Assembly: GCF_035593985.1 (NCBI RefSeq)
Contig: NZ_CP141587.1
Location: 248,001-312,000, forward strand
DNA: 64,000 nucleotides
From: Sphingomonas sp. LY29
Lineage (GTDB): Bacteria; Pseudomonadota; Alphaproteobacteria; Sphingomonadales; Sphingomonadaceae
Direction of reading: 5' to 3'
In this document: piece after piece, positions 54,979-63,400 of the stretch
Numbering within the stretch: position 1 is the stretch's first letter
Layout of the letters: each line of letters opens with the position of its first letter
The notes under the pieces: model-generated
The model's database searches: none
Seen by the model: only the letters and a program-made list of their open reading frames with translations
What the model was told of the DNA's origin: nothing
Program-made: the position numbers and the translations under genes

Positions 54979-54993
54979 GTTCCCGGACTGTTC
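54979..54993 (+). promoter_or_regulatory. LexA-type box 3 (GTTC-N7-GTTC)
   Basis: The complementary form GTTC-N7-GTTC, 26 bases before the start codon of the small membrane protein. Its first GTTC is also half of a 7-bp palindrome GGAACGA-AA-TCGTTCC (54968-54983). Confidence 0.7.
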
Positions 54994-55018
54994 AGCGCAA
55001 AACGAAGGAAACGGACTC

Positions 55019-55240
55019 ATGCTCGCCATTGTCGCCACCCTCGCTCTCCTCACCTTCGCCGCCGGCGTCCTGTTCGAACTTGTTCGCCACGACTGCGGCA
55101 AGATCCTCGCAGCGCTCCAGGGACGTTCGTGGCTGGCGGAACGGCCGATGTCGGCACGCCCGGTGACGGTGCGCTACAGCCCGCGCTACCCGGCTACTCG
55201 GCCGATGCGGGCGCAGGCTGAGTGGCGCGCCGCCGCTTGA
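55019..55240 (+). CDS. Small single-pass membrane protein under probable LexA control
   Basis: This 73-residue protein begins with a hydrophobic helix (MLAIVATLALLTFAAGVLFEL, residues 1-21 in two parts: MLAIVATLALL and TFAAGVLFEL), then a basic C-terminal tail with RHDCGKILAALQGR and [17 protein letters not shown] do not recognise the family. The ATG at 55019 has AAGGAAACGG upstream; a TTG at 54908 in frame is rejected because it falls in the probable promoter. Three LexA-type boxes upstream suggest SOS induction. Small LexA-controlled membrane proteins in other bacteria block cell division (for example SidA in Caulobacter), so that is a hypothesis here. Its 3' end overlaps pssA by 47 bp. Confidence 0.65.
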   Translation: MLAIVATLALLTFAAGVLFELVRHDCGKILAALQGRSWLAERPMSARPVTVRYSPRYPATRPMRAQAEWRAAA

Positions 55241-55970
55241 CCCGACCGTAGCTGGCGATGCTCACCGGCAGCATTGCCAGATAGAGCGCCGAAACGGCTA
55301 GCAATGTCACCCAGGGAACGGTGATCAGCGCAGCACCAAACAGCGCGACCCCCGCAAGTGCAAACAACCGCCATCCCCTGCGGATTCGGATCGAACTCCA
55401 CGTAAAGGTCGGGACGCTCGAAATCATCAAGGCGGCGATGAACAGCGTCCACACCATCATCAGGCGCCAGTCCTGGAACATCTCGTTCCCGGTAATCAGC
55501 CACAGATACATCGGCGTAAAGGCGAGGCCCGCCCCGACCGGCGCGGGGACGCCGGTATTGTAGCCCGCCGACTTGTGCGGCTGATCGTCGGCATCGATGC
55601 GCGCGTTGAAACGCGCTAGGCGCAAGGCGCAGCACACTGCCAAAGCCAAGGCTGCGACCCACCCGAATTTTGGGGCATCGCGTAACGACCACAGGAAAAT
55701 GACCAGCGCCGGCGCGGTCCCGAACGCGATATTGTCGCACAGGCTGTCAAGTTCGGCGCCGAACTTGCTCTGAGCCTTCAATAAACGCGCGATGCGGCCG
55801 TCCATACCGTCGAGAACGCCGGCGAAGACGATCGCCCCCAGCGCCTTGTCCCATTCGCCGCCAATGGCGAAGCGTACACCCGTCAGGCCGAAACAGAGGA
55901 CCAAGGCGGTGACCGCATTCGGCGCAAGCGCCCGCAAGGGAATTCCACGAACTGCACGTACTTCGCTCAC
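55194..55970 (-). CDS. pssA: CDP-diacylglycerol-serine O-phosphatidyltransferase
   Basis: This 258-residue membrane enzyme makes phosphatidylserine from CDP-DAG and serine. It has the CDP-alcohol phosphotransferase signature [24 protein letters not shown] (about residues 54-80) and about seven membrane segments, with a basic tail. It overlaps psd by ATGA, giving a two-step phosphatidylethanolamine operon; cdsA at 50.1 kb makes the substrate. Confidence 0.94.
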   Translation of the reverse strand: MSEVRAVRGIPLRALAPNAVTALVLCFGLTGVRFAIGGEWDKALGAIVFAGVLDGMDGRIARLLKAQSKFGAELDSLCDNIAFGTAPALVIFLWSLRDAPKFGWVAALALAVCCALRLARFNARIDADDQPHKSAGYNTGVPAPVGAGLAFTPMYLWLITGNEMFQDWRLMMVWTLFIAALMISSVPTFTWSSIRIRRGWRLFALAGVALFGAALITVPWVTLLAVSALYLAMLPVSIASYGRVKRRRATQPAPASAE

Positions 55971-56698
55971 TGGCTGCGCCCCACGCGTTGCGGGTCGACC
56001 CCGATTTCACCCAACACCGTCTCTCCGGCGATCGAACGCTGGCCGAGCATGACCTGCGCGCCGGTGCCGGCGGGCAGATAGACATCGACGCGGCTGCCGA
56101 AGCGGATCAAGCCGACCCGCTCGCCCGCCTCGACCCGATCGCCTTCTTTTACGAATGAGATGATCCGGCGCGCGATCAAGCCCGCGATCTGCGTAAATCC
56201 GACCGCCACGCCATCCTCGCGCTCGACCAAAAAATGTTGCCGTTCGTTGTCTTCGCTGGCCTTGTCGAGATCGGCGTTGAGGAACTTGCCTGGCACGTAG
56301 GCGATGCGACGCACCGTCCCCGCGATCGGCGTCCGATTGATGTGCACGTCGAACACGCTCATGAAAATTGACACGCGCGTGAACTCGCCGCTCAAACCGC
56401 CATCGCCCGCCAACTCGGGGGGTGTGGGCACCCGCGAAATCGTCGTCACCAGGCCATCCGCGGGCGCCACGATCAGCTTGGGATCGACCGGGGTCGTCCG
56501 GATCGGATCGCGGAAGAACGCCGCAACCCACATCGACACCATCACCATCACCCATCCGAAAACATTGGGCAGCAAGGCAAAAGCGACCAGCGTGATGAAC
56601 GCGGCGATGACGGTGAACTTGCGGCCTTCGGGATGGACCGAGGGAAAGCGCCACTTGACCGTGGTCAGATGGCTATCGGGCTTTTCGATCGATGACAT
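55967..56698 (-). CDS. psd: Phosphatidylserine decarboxylase proenzyme
   Basis: This 243-residue pyruvoyl enzyme converts phosphatidylserine to phosphatidylethanolamine. It has two N-terminal hydrophobic segments, [28 protein letters not shown], and the self-cleavage site in [12 protein letters not shown], where the Gly-Ser bond splits to form the pyruvoyl group. It is the short alphaproteobacterial form. It is first of the psd-pssA pair and is divergent from icd. Confidence 0.94.
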   Translation of the reverse strand: MSSIEKPDSHLTTVKWRFPSVHPEGRKFTVIAAFITLVAFALLPNVFGWVMVMVSMWVAAFFRDPIRTTPVDPKLIVAPADGLVTTISRVPTPPELAGDGGLSGEFTRVSIFMSVFDVHINRTPIAGTVRRIAYVPGKFLNADLDKASEDNERQHFLVEREDGVAVGFTQIAGLIARRIISFVKEGDRVEAGERVGLIRFGSRVDVYLPAGTGAQVMLGQRSIAGETVLGEIGVDPQRVGRSQ

Positions 56699-56810
56699 GG
56701 CCGTTCCTTACGGGTGCGGGCGACGTCCCGCAATCCACGCGGTTGCCTTGAACCCGCGCCATGCTTAAGGCCCGCTCCAACCCAAAATCACGAAACAGGA
56801 TCGTATTTCG

Positions 56811-58034
56811 ATGGCGAAGATCAAGGTAAAGAACCCGATTGTCGAGCTCGACGGCGACGAGATGACGCGCATCATCTGGGAATGGATCCGCGAGCGGCTG
56901 ATCCTGCCATATCTCGATGTCGAGCTTCTCTACTTCGATCTCGGCGTCGAAAAGCGTGATGAAACCGCCGACCAGATCACGATCGACGCCGCCAACGCGA
57001 TCAAGCAGCATGGCGTGGGCGTCAAATGCGCCACCATCACCCCCGACGAAGCCCGCGTCGAGGAATTCGGCCTGACCAAGATGTGGAAGTCGCCAAACGG
57101 CACGATCCGCAACATCCTGGGCGGCGTCGTCTTCCGCGAACCGATCGTCATGTCGAACGTCCCGCGTCTCGTTCCCGGCTGGACTGACCCGATCGTCGTC
57201 GGCCGTCACGCCTTCGGTGACCAGTATAAGGCGACTGACTTCAAGGTGCCGGGCAAGGGCAAGCTCACCCTCAAGTGGGTCGGCGAGAACGGTGAAGAGA
57301 TCGAACATGAAGTGTTCGACTTCCCCTCGGCGGGCGTCGCTATGGGCATGTACAACCTCGACGAGTCAATCCGCGACTTCGCGCGCGCCAGCCTTAACTT
57401 CGGTCTCGACCGCGGCTGGCCGGTATACCTGTCGACCAAGAATACTATCCTCAAGGCCTATGACGGCCGCTTCAAAGATATCTTCCAGGAAGTTTTCGAG
57501 AGCGAATTCAAGGCGCAGTTCGACGCGGCTGGTATCGTTTACGAACATCGCCTCATTGACGATCTGGTCGCGTCGGCGCTCAAATGGAGCGGCAAGTTCG
57601 TATGGGCCTGCAAGAATTACGATGGCGACGTTCAGTCGGACATGGTTGCGCAGGGCTTCGGCTCGCTCGGCCTGATGACATCCATCCTGATGACCCCCGA
57701 CGGCAAGACCGTGGAGGCCGAGGCGGCGCACGGCACCGTCACCCGTCACTATCGCATGCATCAGCAGGGCAAGGCGACCTCGACCAACCCGATCGCGTCG
57801 ATCTTCGCCTGGACCGGCGGCCTCAAGTATCGCGGCAAGTTCGACGACACGCCCGAAGTCGTGACCTTCGCCGAGACGCTCGAGCGCGTCTGCATCGAGA
57901 CGGTCGAGAGCGGCAAGATGACCAAGGATCTCGCGATCCTCGTCGGCCCCGACCAGGCATGGATGACGACCGAGCAATTCTTCGAAGCGATCCGCGAGAA
58001 CCTCGAAGCCGCGATGGCGCGCGAAGCCGCTTAA
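56811..58034 (+). CDS. icd: NADP-dependent isocitrate dehydrogenase
   Basis: This 407-residue TCA enzyme is of the eukaryotic-like homodimeric class. It starts [19 protein letters not shown] and has the substrate-binding SPNGTIRN and PRLVPGW segments, GDQYKATD, the [16 protein letters not shown] segment, [19 protein letters not shown] with metal-binding aspartates, and [10 protein letters not shown] for cofactor binding. It converges with a FAD monooxygenase gene, with 4 bp overlap of stop codons. Confidence 0.96.
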   Translation: MAKIKVKNPIVELDGDEMTRIIWEWIRERLILPYLDVELLYFDLGVEKRDETADQITIDAANAIKQHGVGVKCATITPDEARVEEFGLTKMWKSPNGTIRNILGGVVFREPIVMSNVPRLVPGWTDPIVVGRHAFGDQYKATDFKVPGKGKLTLKWVGENGEEIEHEVFDFPSAGVAMGMYNLDESIRDFARASLNFGLDRGWPVYLSTKNTILKAYDGRFKDIFQEVFESEFKAQFDAAGIVYEHRLIDDLVASALKWSGKFVWACKNYDGDVQSDMVAQGFGSLGLMTSILMTPDGKTVEAEAAHGTVTRHYRMHQQGKATSTNPIASIFAWTGGLKYRGKFDDTPEVVTFAETLERVCIETVESGKMTKDLAILVGPDQAWMTTEQFFEAIRENLEAAMAREAA

Positions 58035-59257
58035 GACAAATCGGGATAGGCATTCGGCGAGCGCACCCGCCCTCGCCGAATGCCCAGTCCGATCAATCGT
58101 CCGGGAACCCGGCGAAGAAGCGGGAAGCGGTCGAGCAATTGAACCAGCGCCGGCGCCTTGAATGGCGCACCTCCCAGCACTCTTCCGATGATCCGATCCT
58201 GAGCGGCGCGCTGCCCCGCCTGAATGATGCGCGTGGGCAGTAGCCGGCGGGCCTGGACGCGATCGAGCAGCGCGTCGACGTTGCCCTCGTCGCGTAGCGG
58301 TCGAGCAAGGATATTTGCCGCCGCAACAGCATCCTGAATGGCAAGGTTGATCCCAACTCCACCGATGGGGCTCATCGCATGGGCCGCGTCTCCGATCGCC
58401 AGCAGGCCGGGTCGCGACCAGCGCGTCAGCCGGTCGAGCGAAACGCTGAGCAACTTCACTTCATCATGGCTGGCGAGCGCCGCCGACAGATCGAGATCCG
58501 GGAACGCTCGCTGCACCTGTTCGCGCACCCAGTCGACTCCGCGCGCGCGGACCTCGGCTTCCGTGCCCTTGGGGATCAGGAAAGCCGCCTGCCAATAATC
58601 GTCGCGATCGATCAGCACGACCATGCGGCCGGGCTGCACCGAACCGCGCAGCGCATCATATCCGTCGTCTGCCGCCTTCGGCAGCCGGAACCACAACACG
58701 TCCATCGGCGCCCCGAGCGTCTCGACAGGAAGCAGGCCCAGCGAGCGAACGAGCGAGGATCGCCCGTCCGCGGCTACGACCAGCTTCGCCGCCTTCTCCT
58801 CCCGCCCAGACGCGTAGCGAATGCCGACCACTCGCCCCTCTTCCTCGACAAAGCCGGTGACCGGTTCATCCATCGCTATCTCGAAGCCGGGATAGATTTG
58901 CGCACGATGTCTCAGAAAATCCAAAAAATCCCACTGCGGCATCATCGCGATGAAGGGCGCGGGCGTGGCGAGGTGAGACAGGTCCCCAATCTTCCATTCG
59001 CGATCGTCGATCCGGAGCTGCGCGCTCGTCAGCCGGCTATGAGGCCGCGAGAGAAAGTCTTCGAGGAGGCCCAGCTCGTCGAGGATTTCCATCGTCGAAG
59101 GGTGAACCGTGTCGCCGCGGAAATCGCGGAAGAAGTCGGCATGCTTTTCGACGACCTTCGCGGGCACGCCAGACCGGGCGAGCAGAAGCCCGATCATCAT
59201 CCCCGCTGGACCGCCGCCGACGATCAGGACGTCGGCATCGGCTCCGCTCGACGCCAT
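58031..59257 (-). CDS. FAD-dependent monooxygenase (PHBH/UbiH-like fold)
   Basis: This 408-residue flavoprotein has the dinucleotide motif [21 protein letters not shown] at the N-terminus (GxGxxG with E in VVEKHA), the FAD-contacting [11 protein letters not shown] in the middle and the second FAD motif [20 protein letters not shown] near residue 290. The family hydroxylates aromatic rings or ubiquinone precursors; HTVHPST-like [11 protein letters not shown] is often seen in broad-specificity members. The substrate is not clear. It stands alone, 4 bases after the DUF2945 gene on the same strand. Confidence 0.88.
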   Translation of the reverse strand: MASSGADADVLIVGGGPAGMMIGLLLARSGVPAKVVEKHADFFRDFRGDTVHPSTMEILDELGLLEDFLSRPHSRLTSAQLRIDDREWKIGDLSHLATPAPFIAMMPQWDFLDFLRHRAQIYPGFEIAMDEPVTGFVEEEGRVVGIRYASGREEKAAKLVVAADGRSSLVRSLGLLPVETLGAPMDVLWFRLPKAADDGYDALRGSVQPGRMVVLIDRDDYWQAAFLIPKGTEAEVRARGVDWVREQVQRAFPDLDLSAALASHDEVKLLSVSLDRLTRWSRPGLLAIGDAAHAMSPIGGVGINLAIQDAVAAANILARPLRDEGNVDALLDRVQARRLLPTRIIQAGQRAAQDRIIGRVLGGAPFKAPALVQLLDRFPLLRRVPGRLIGLGIRRGRVRSPNAYPDLS

Positions 59258-59261
59258 GGCG

Positions 59262-59471
59262 TCATGCTTTCTTCAGTGCGTCAGGCTTGTGCGCCGCCTG
59301 CTTGCCGCTCTTTCCGCTTTCGACCAGATACTCGGGATTGTCCTTCGATGCGGCGACCTTGTGACCCTTGATCGTCGTCGGCTTGGTGAGTTTCTTGACG
59401 ACCTTCCCGGTCGAGTGGCCCCCGCTCGAATCCCATTCGACCTTGTCGCCGCTCTTCAAATCCTTCGTCAT
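59262..59471 (-). CDS. DUF2945 (hypervirulence-associated Tudor-like) protein
   Basis: This 69-residue protein has SGDKVEWDSSGGHSTGKVVKKL and HKVAASKDNPEYLVES GKSGKQAAHKPDAL as the two halves of the small SH3/Tudor-like domain of DUF2945. It is basic and soluble. The function is unknown; such proteins often sit alone or near stress genes. It starts at 59471 after GGAAGGAGACGGAT. Confidence 0.85.
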   Translation of the reverse strand: MTKDLKSGDKVEWDSSGGHSTGKVVKKLTKPTTIKGHKVAASKDNPEYLVESGKSGKQAAHKPDALKKA

Positions 59472-59518
59472 ATCCGTCTCCTTCCGGCAGATAACGCCGG
59501 AACAAGCCCCTGGATGCG

Positions 59519-61120
59519 TTAAGCGATCGCGAGCGCCAGGCTGCTCATTCTCCGCGCAATCTCCTCTTCCCCCATGATCGTCCGATCGGCGCCGCGAGCG
59601 ATGAGATAGGCGACCTCCGCGTCGCTGTGCGCCCGAGCGACGATCGTCAGCTTGGCATTGGCTTTGCGGGCCTGCTCGACGATCTGGCCGGCCTCGAACG
59701 TCTCGGGAATGGCGACGATCAGCATTCGCGCCGCCGACAGGTTGGCCTCGTCGAGCGTCGCCGGGTGCGCGGCATTGCCCCGCACCACGATCAGATTGTC
59801 GCTTTCCTCAGGCAAGGCAACGTCGCTTTCGGACTCAATCAGCGTGACCTTCTGCCCGGCATCGCTCAACTCGCTCGCGATCCGGCTTCCGACACGGCCG
59901 TGTCCGACTAGGATGACCGCGGCGTCGCGGGCCTTCTTCTTGGCCGATGGCGGCGCATTCTTGTCCGGTCGCCCGGCCAAAGCGAACATGAGCGAATTCA
60001 AAAGGATGGAGATGATCGCTCCGGCGAGAATGAGGTCGCGCGCCATCGGTTCGATTAGGCCCAATTCCCCGCCCAGCGTCGCCAGGATAAAGGAAAATTC
60101 GCCGATCTGGGCAAGGCTGGCCGCAATCGTCATCGCCACCTTGTGATCGCGCCCGAATGCCCGAACGATGGCGTATGCGGCGATCGACTTGCCGACGACG
60201 ATGATCAGCACGGTCGCGATCAGGGGAAGTGGCGCTTCGACCAAGACGGCCGGGTTGAACAGCATCCCGACCGACACGAAGAACAACACCGCGAAGGCAT
60301 CGCGTAACGGGAGCGTCTCTTCACCCGCCCGCTGGCTGAACGGCGATTCCGCAAGGATCATGCCTGCGAAAAATGCTCCCAAGGCGAAGCTCACGCCGAA
60401 CAGCAGCGCCGCGCCGAGGGCAACACCCAAGGCGATCGCCAGAACGGCTAGGCGGAACAGCTCGCGAGAGCCGGTGTGTGCCACCATGTGAAGCAGCCAC
60501 GGGATCGCCCGGCGCCCCACGATCAGCATCGCCGCAACAAAGGCGGCTACCTTGGCAAGGGTAATGGCGATCTCGGTCGCCATCTCGGCGGGTGTCGCGC
60601 TCGCCGCGAGCACCGGCAACAGCACGAGCGCCAAGACCATGGCCACGTCCTCGACGATCAACCAACCGATCGCGATCCGGCCGCGGTCGGTGTCGAGCAG
60701 GCGCCGTTCCTGCATCGCGCGCAACAGGACCACGGTTGACGCGACCGACAGCGCCAAGCCGAAGGTCAGCCCCGCGCCGTGGCTCCAACCAAGCGCCAGC
60801 GCGAGCCCCCACCCGAGCAGCGTGGCCACGCCGATCTGGACCAGCGCTCCGGGGATGGCGATCTTGCGAACCGACAATAGGTCGCGAAGCGAGAAATGCA
60901 GCCCGACGCCGAACATCAACAGGATGACGCCAAGCTCGGCCAAGTCGGTGGCGATGCCCTGATCGGCGACGTATCCGGGGGTAAACGGGCCGACCAACAC
61001 ACCCGCGAGCAGATAGCCGACGATCGGCGGAAGCTTGAAGCGATGCGCCAACGCGCCGAGCAGGAAAGCGACGACAAGCCCTGCGACCATGGTCCCGATT
61101 AATGGCGTAAGGTGCGGCAC
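59519..61120 (-). CDS. CPA2 cation:proton antiporter with C-terminal TrkA-N domain (YbaL-like)
   Basis: This 533-residue antiporter has 12-13 membrane segments. It shows FKLPPIVGYLLAGVLVGPFTPG, FGVGLHFSLRDLL, ALSVASTVVLLRAM, and GWLIVEDVAMVLALVLLP, all typical of KefB/YbaL-type CPA2 proteins. The C-terminal TrkA-N domain begins with VILVGHGRVGSRIASEL and would bind a nucleotide. The GTG at 61120 has AGGAGG 4-5 bases upstream. It is divergent from a second CPA2 antiporter across 82 bp. It probably exports K+ or Na+ in exchange for H+. Confidence 0.9.
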   Translation of the reverse strand: MPHLTPLIGTMVAGLVVAFLLGALAHRFKLPPIVGYLLAGVLVGPFTPGYVADQGIATDLAELGVILLMFGVGLHFSLRDLLSVRKIAIPGALVQIGVATLLGWGLALALGWSHGAGLTFGLALSVASTVVLLRAMQERRLLDTDRGRIAIGWLIVEDVAMVLALVLLPVLAASATPAEMATEIAITLAKVAAFVAAMLIVGRRAIPWLLHMVAHTGSRELFRLAVLAIALGVALGAALLFGVSFALGAFFAGMILAESPFSQRAGEETLPLRDAFAVLFFVSVGMLFNPAVLVEAPLPLIATVLIIVVGKSIAAYAIVRAFGRDHKVAMTIAASLAQIGEFSFILATLGGELGLIEPMARDLILAGAIISILLNSLMFALAGRPDKNAPPSAKKKARDAAVILVGHGRVGSRIASELSDAGQKVTLIESESDVALPEESDNLIVVRGNAAHPATLDEANLSAARMLIVAIPETFEAGQIVEQARKANAKLTIVARAHSDAEVAYLIARGADRTIMGEEEIARRMSSLALAIA

Positions 61121-61202
61121 TTTTCCTCCTGTTTGTAACGATCCGTACAAAGCTAACGCGAACCCACTGGCTTTCGTTCATCAAAGCCGCGATGGAAAGG
61201 AC

Positions 61203-62966
61203 ATGGCGACCGAAACGATCGTAACCCCCGCGTTGGCCGATGCCCTCGTCATCCTTGCGGCGGCAGGGATCGTCATCCCGACCTTCGCGCGATTCCGGAT
61301 CAATCCGGTCATCGGCTTCATCCTCGTCGGCATCGTTGCTGGACCTTTCGGCCTCGGTTCGCTCGCCGCCCAATATCCGTGGCTGGAGTCGGTCAGTATT
61401 GCCGACGCGGCGACCATCGAACCCTTTGCTGAACTCGGCATCGTCCTGCTGCTTTTTTCGATCGGGCTGGAACTGAGCTTTCGACGCCTTCTGGCGATGC
61501 GTCGCCAAGTATTCGGCATCGGCGCGGCCGAGATGGTCGTGACCGCCGCGCTCATCGGCGGTTTCCTGACGCTGATCGATTGGCCGACGCAGAGCGCGGT
61601 GTGGCTGGCGCTGGCGTTGGCCATGTCATCGACCGCGCTCGTTCTCCCCATCTCGGGGACCCAGAGCCCGGTCGGACGCGCCGCGCTGGCGATGCTCCTG
61701 TTCGAGGATCTTGCCCTTGTCCCCATGCTGTTCCTGATTGGGGCAGCCGGCGGCGCCGCGAGCCAGAGCCTCGGACGGGTCGCGATCGAAGGCACGCTGG
61801 TCATCGCCGCGATCCTGCTGGTCGGCCGCTTCGTCCTCCCAGCCCTGTTCGCGCAAGCAGCGCGATCGAAGAAGCCCGAACTGTTCCTCGCCATCTCGCT
61901 GCTGGTGGTGATCCTCGCGGCAACCCTGACCGCCGCAGTCGGCCTGTCGCCGATCCTGGGCGCGCTGGTCGCGGGCCTTGTCATCGCCGAGACCGAATAT
62001 CGCAGCGAGGTCGAAGTGGTGACTGAGCCATTCAAGGGCCTCGCGCTTGGCGTCTTTCTCATCACGGTCGGCATGCGGATCGATGTCGGCGCCCTGCTCG
62101 ACGAATGGCCGATGCTGCTTGGTGCGCTCGCCGCGGTCATTTTGGTCAAGGCGATCGTCACCGGGGCCTTGCTCCGAATGGTCGGCGCAACTCGCGGCGT
62201 CGCCGCAGAGACCGGCCTGCTCATGGCAAGTCCGTCAGAGACTACCCTGATCGTCCTTGGCGCGGCAGGGGTCGCGGGTATTCTCGGCGCTGAAACGGTC
62301 GCCTTCTGGTCGGCGGCGACCGCGATCGGGCTCACCATCACGCCGCTGCTTGCAAGCCTCGGCCGGTTGGCCGCCCGCCGCGTCGACCGCGAAGGCGCCG
62401 ACACCGGACACGACAGCAGCGCCGCAGGCCGGACGGTCATCTTCGGTTTCGGGCGCGTCGGCCGAATGGTCGCCGACATGCTGTCCGAACATGATCGTGC
62501 CTACCTCGCCGTCGACAGCGACATCGACGGCTTTCGCCAGGCGCGAAAGGCCGGTTACTCGGTGCTTTATGGCGACGTCTCGCGCCGCGAGCTGATCGAG
62601 AAACTTGAGCTTGGCGAAGCGTCCGCGGTCGTCCTAACCATGGACGACCCCGTACTCACCGCGCGCATTGCGCGCCGCCTTCGCACCGAGCATCCCGATC
62701 TGCCCATCATCGCCCGCGCCCGCGACACCGCGCACGCAGCCGCTCTCTACAAGGCCGGCGTTACCGACGCCGTGCCCGAAGCGGTCGAGGCGTCGTTGCA
62801 GCTATCCGAAGCCGTCCTCGTCGACATTGGCGTCGCGATGGGTCCTGTGATCGCCAGCATCCACGAAAAACGCAGCGAATTGCGAAGCGAGATCATGGAA
62901 GCCGGCAATCTGGAATCCGAACCGACGCTCGGCCGTCGCCGCCTTCGCGATTCGAAGCCAGCCTAG
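61203..62966 (+). CDS. CPA2 cation:proton antiporter with TrkA-N domain (KefB/KefC-like)
   Basis: This 587-residue antiporter has about 12 helices, with FRINPVIGFILVGIVAGPFGLG, LFSIGLELSFRRLL, ALAMSSTALVLPI and MLLFEDLALVPMLFL. The C-terminal TrkA-N domain starts TVIFGFGRVGRMVADML and contains VLYGDVSRRELIEKL, as in Kef proteins. The Kef glutathione-contact residues cannot be confirmed by eye. GAAAGGAC precedes the ATG at 61203. It overlaps the convergent GFA gene by 4 bp. The two antiporters are clearly paralogous but distant. Confidence 0.9.
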   Translation: MATETIVTPALADALVILAAAGIVIPTFARFRINPVIGFILVGIVAGPFGLGSLAAQYPWLESVSIADAATIEPFAELGIVLLLFSIGLELSFRRLLAMRRQVFGIGAAEMVVTAALIGGFLTLIDWPTQSAVWLALALAMSSTALVLPISGTQSPVGRAALAMLLFEDLALVPMLFLIGAAGGAASQSLGRVAIEGTLVIAAILLVGRFVLPALFAQAARSKKPELFLAISLLVVILAATLTAAVGLSPILGALVAGLVIAETEYRSEVEVVTEPFKGLALGVFLITVGMRIDVGALLDEWPMLLGALAAVILVKAIVTGALLRMVGATRGVAAETGLLMASPSETTLIVLGAAGVAGILGAETVAFWSAATAIGLTITPLLASLGRLAARRVDREGADTGHDSSAAGRTVIFGFGRVGRMVADMLSEHDRAYLAVDSDIDGFRQARKAGYSVLYGDVSRRELIEKLELGEASAVVLTMDDPVLTARIARRLRTEHPDLPIIARARDTAHAAALYKAGVTDAVPEAVEASLQLSEAVLVDIGVAMGPVIASIHEKRSELRSEIMEAGNLESEPTLGRRRLRDSKPA

Positions 62967-63400
62967 TCGGGGATAAAGCGCAACACGCCGACACGACCGT
63001 CGCCATGGCCAGATCGATCGCTTGGATGATGGACGCCGTCCATGACATCGACCTCGGCGAAGTCGAATGGTGAGAGCCCCTCCAGGCAGGCGACGTTGAC
63101 GCCATATTCGTTGGGATTGGATCGCCGGCGATGATGACTGTAGATGCCGCACTCACCGCAAAAATGATGCTCGGCGACCCCGGTGTTGAACAGATAGGTC
63201 CGCAGCATTTCGGCGCCAGCGGTCAGGTTGAACCCGTCAAGCGTCGCGGTCACCGCCACCGCGCCGCGCATCCGGCAAAAGCTGCAGTTGCATCGCCGGG
63301 CGGAGGCTAGCCCTTCCGGCAATGTCACGCGAAACTGGACCGCACCGCAATGACAGGTGCCCGCCAAGGTGACGGGCTCTGCCGTGCGGATGTCTTTCAC
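62963..63400 (-). CDS. GFA/CENP-V family zinc protein
   Basis: This 145-residue protein has the four zinc-binding blocks of the family: CHCGAVQF, CNCSFC, and FCGECGIYSHH. It was named after glutathione-dependent formaldehyde-activating enzyme, but most members have no proven activity. The Arg/Asn-rich HHRRRSNPNEYGVNVACLEG is family-typical. The start overlaps the alaS stop (ATGA), so it is co-transcribed with alaS; the other end touches the antiporter gene. Confidence 0.88.
   Translation of the reverse strand: MKDIRTAEPVTLAGTCHCGAVQFRVTLPEGLASARRCNCSFCRMRGAVAVTATLDGFNLTAGAEMLRTYLFNTGVAEHHFCGECGIYSHHRRRSNPNEYGVNVACLEGLSPFDFAEVDVMDGVHHPSDRSGHGDGRVGVLRFIPD

Noticed and set aside
54908..55018. 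TTG start at 54908 for the small membrane protein
   Set aside because: This TTG is part of the probable -35 hexamer, and the added residues are encoded by the operator region; the ATG at 55019 has a purine-rich site upstream.
61181..62479. A 432-codon minus-strand frame opposite the second antiporter
   Set aside because: Ser/Thr/Pro/Arg-rich with no helices or motifs; the plus strand encodes a full CPA2 antiporter.
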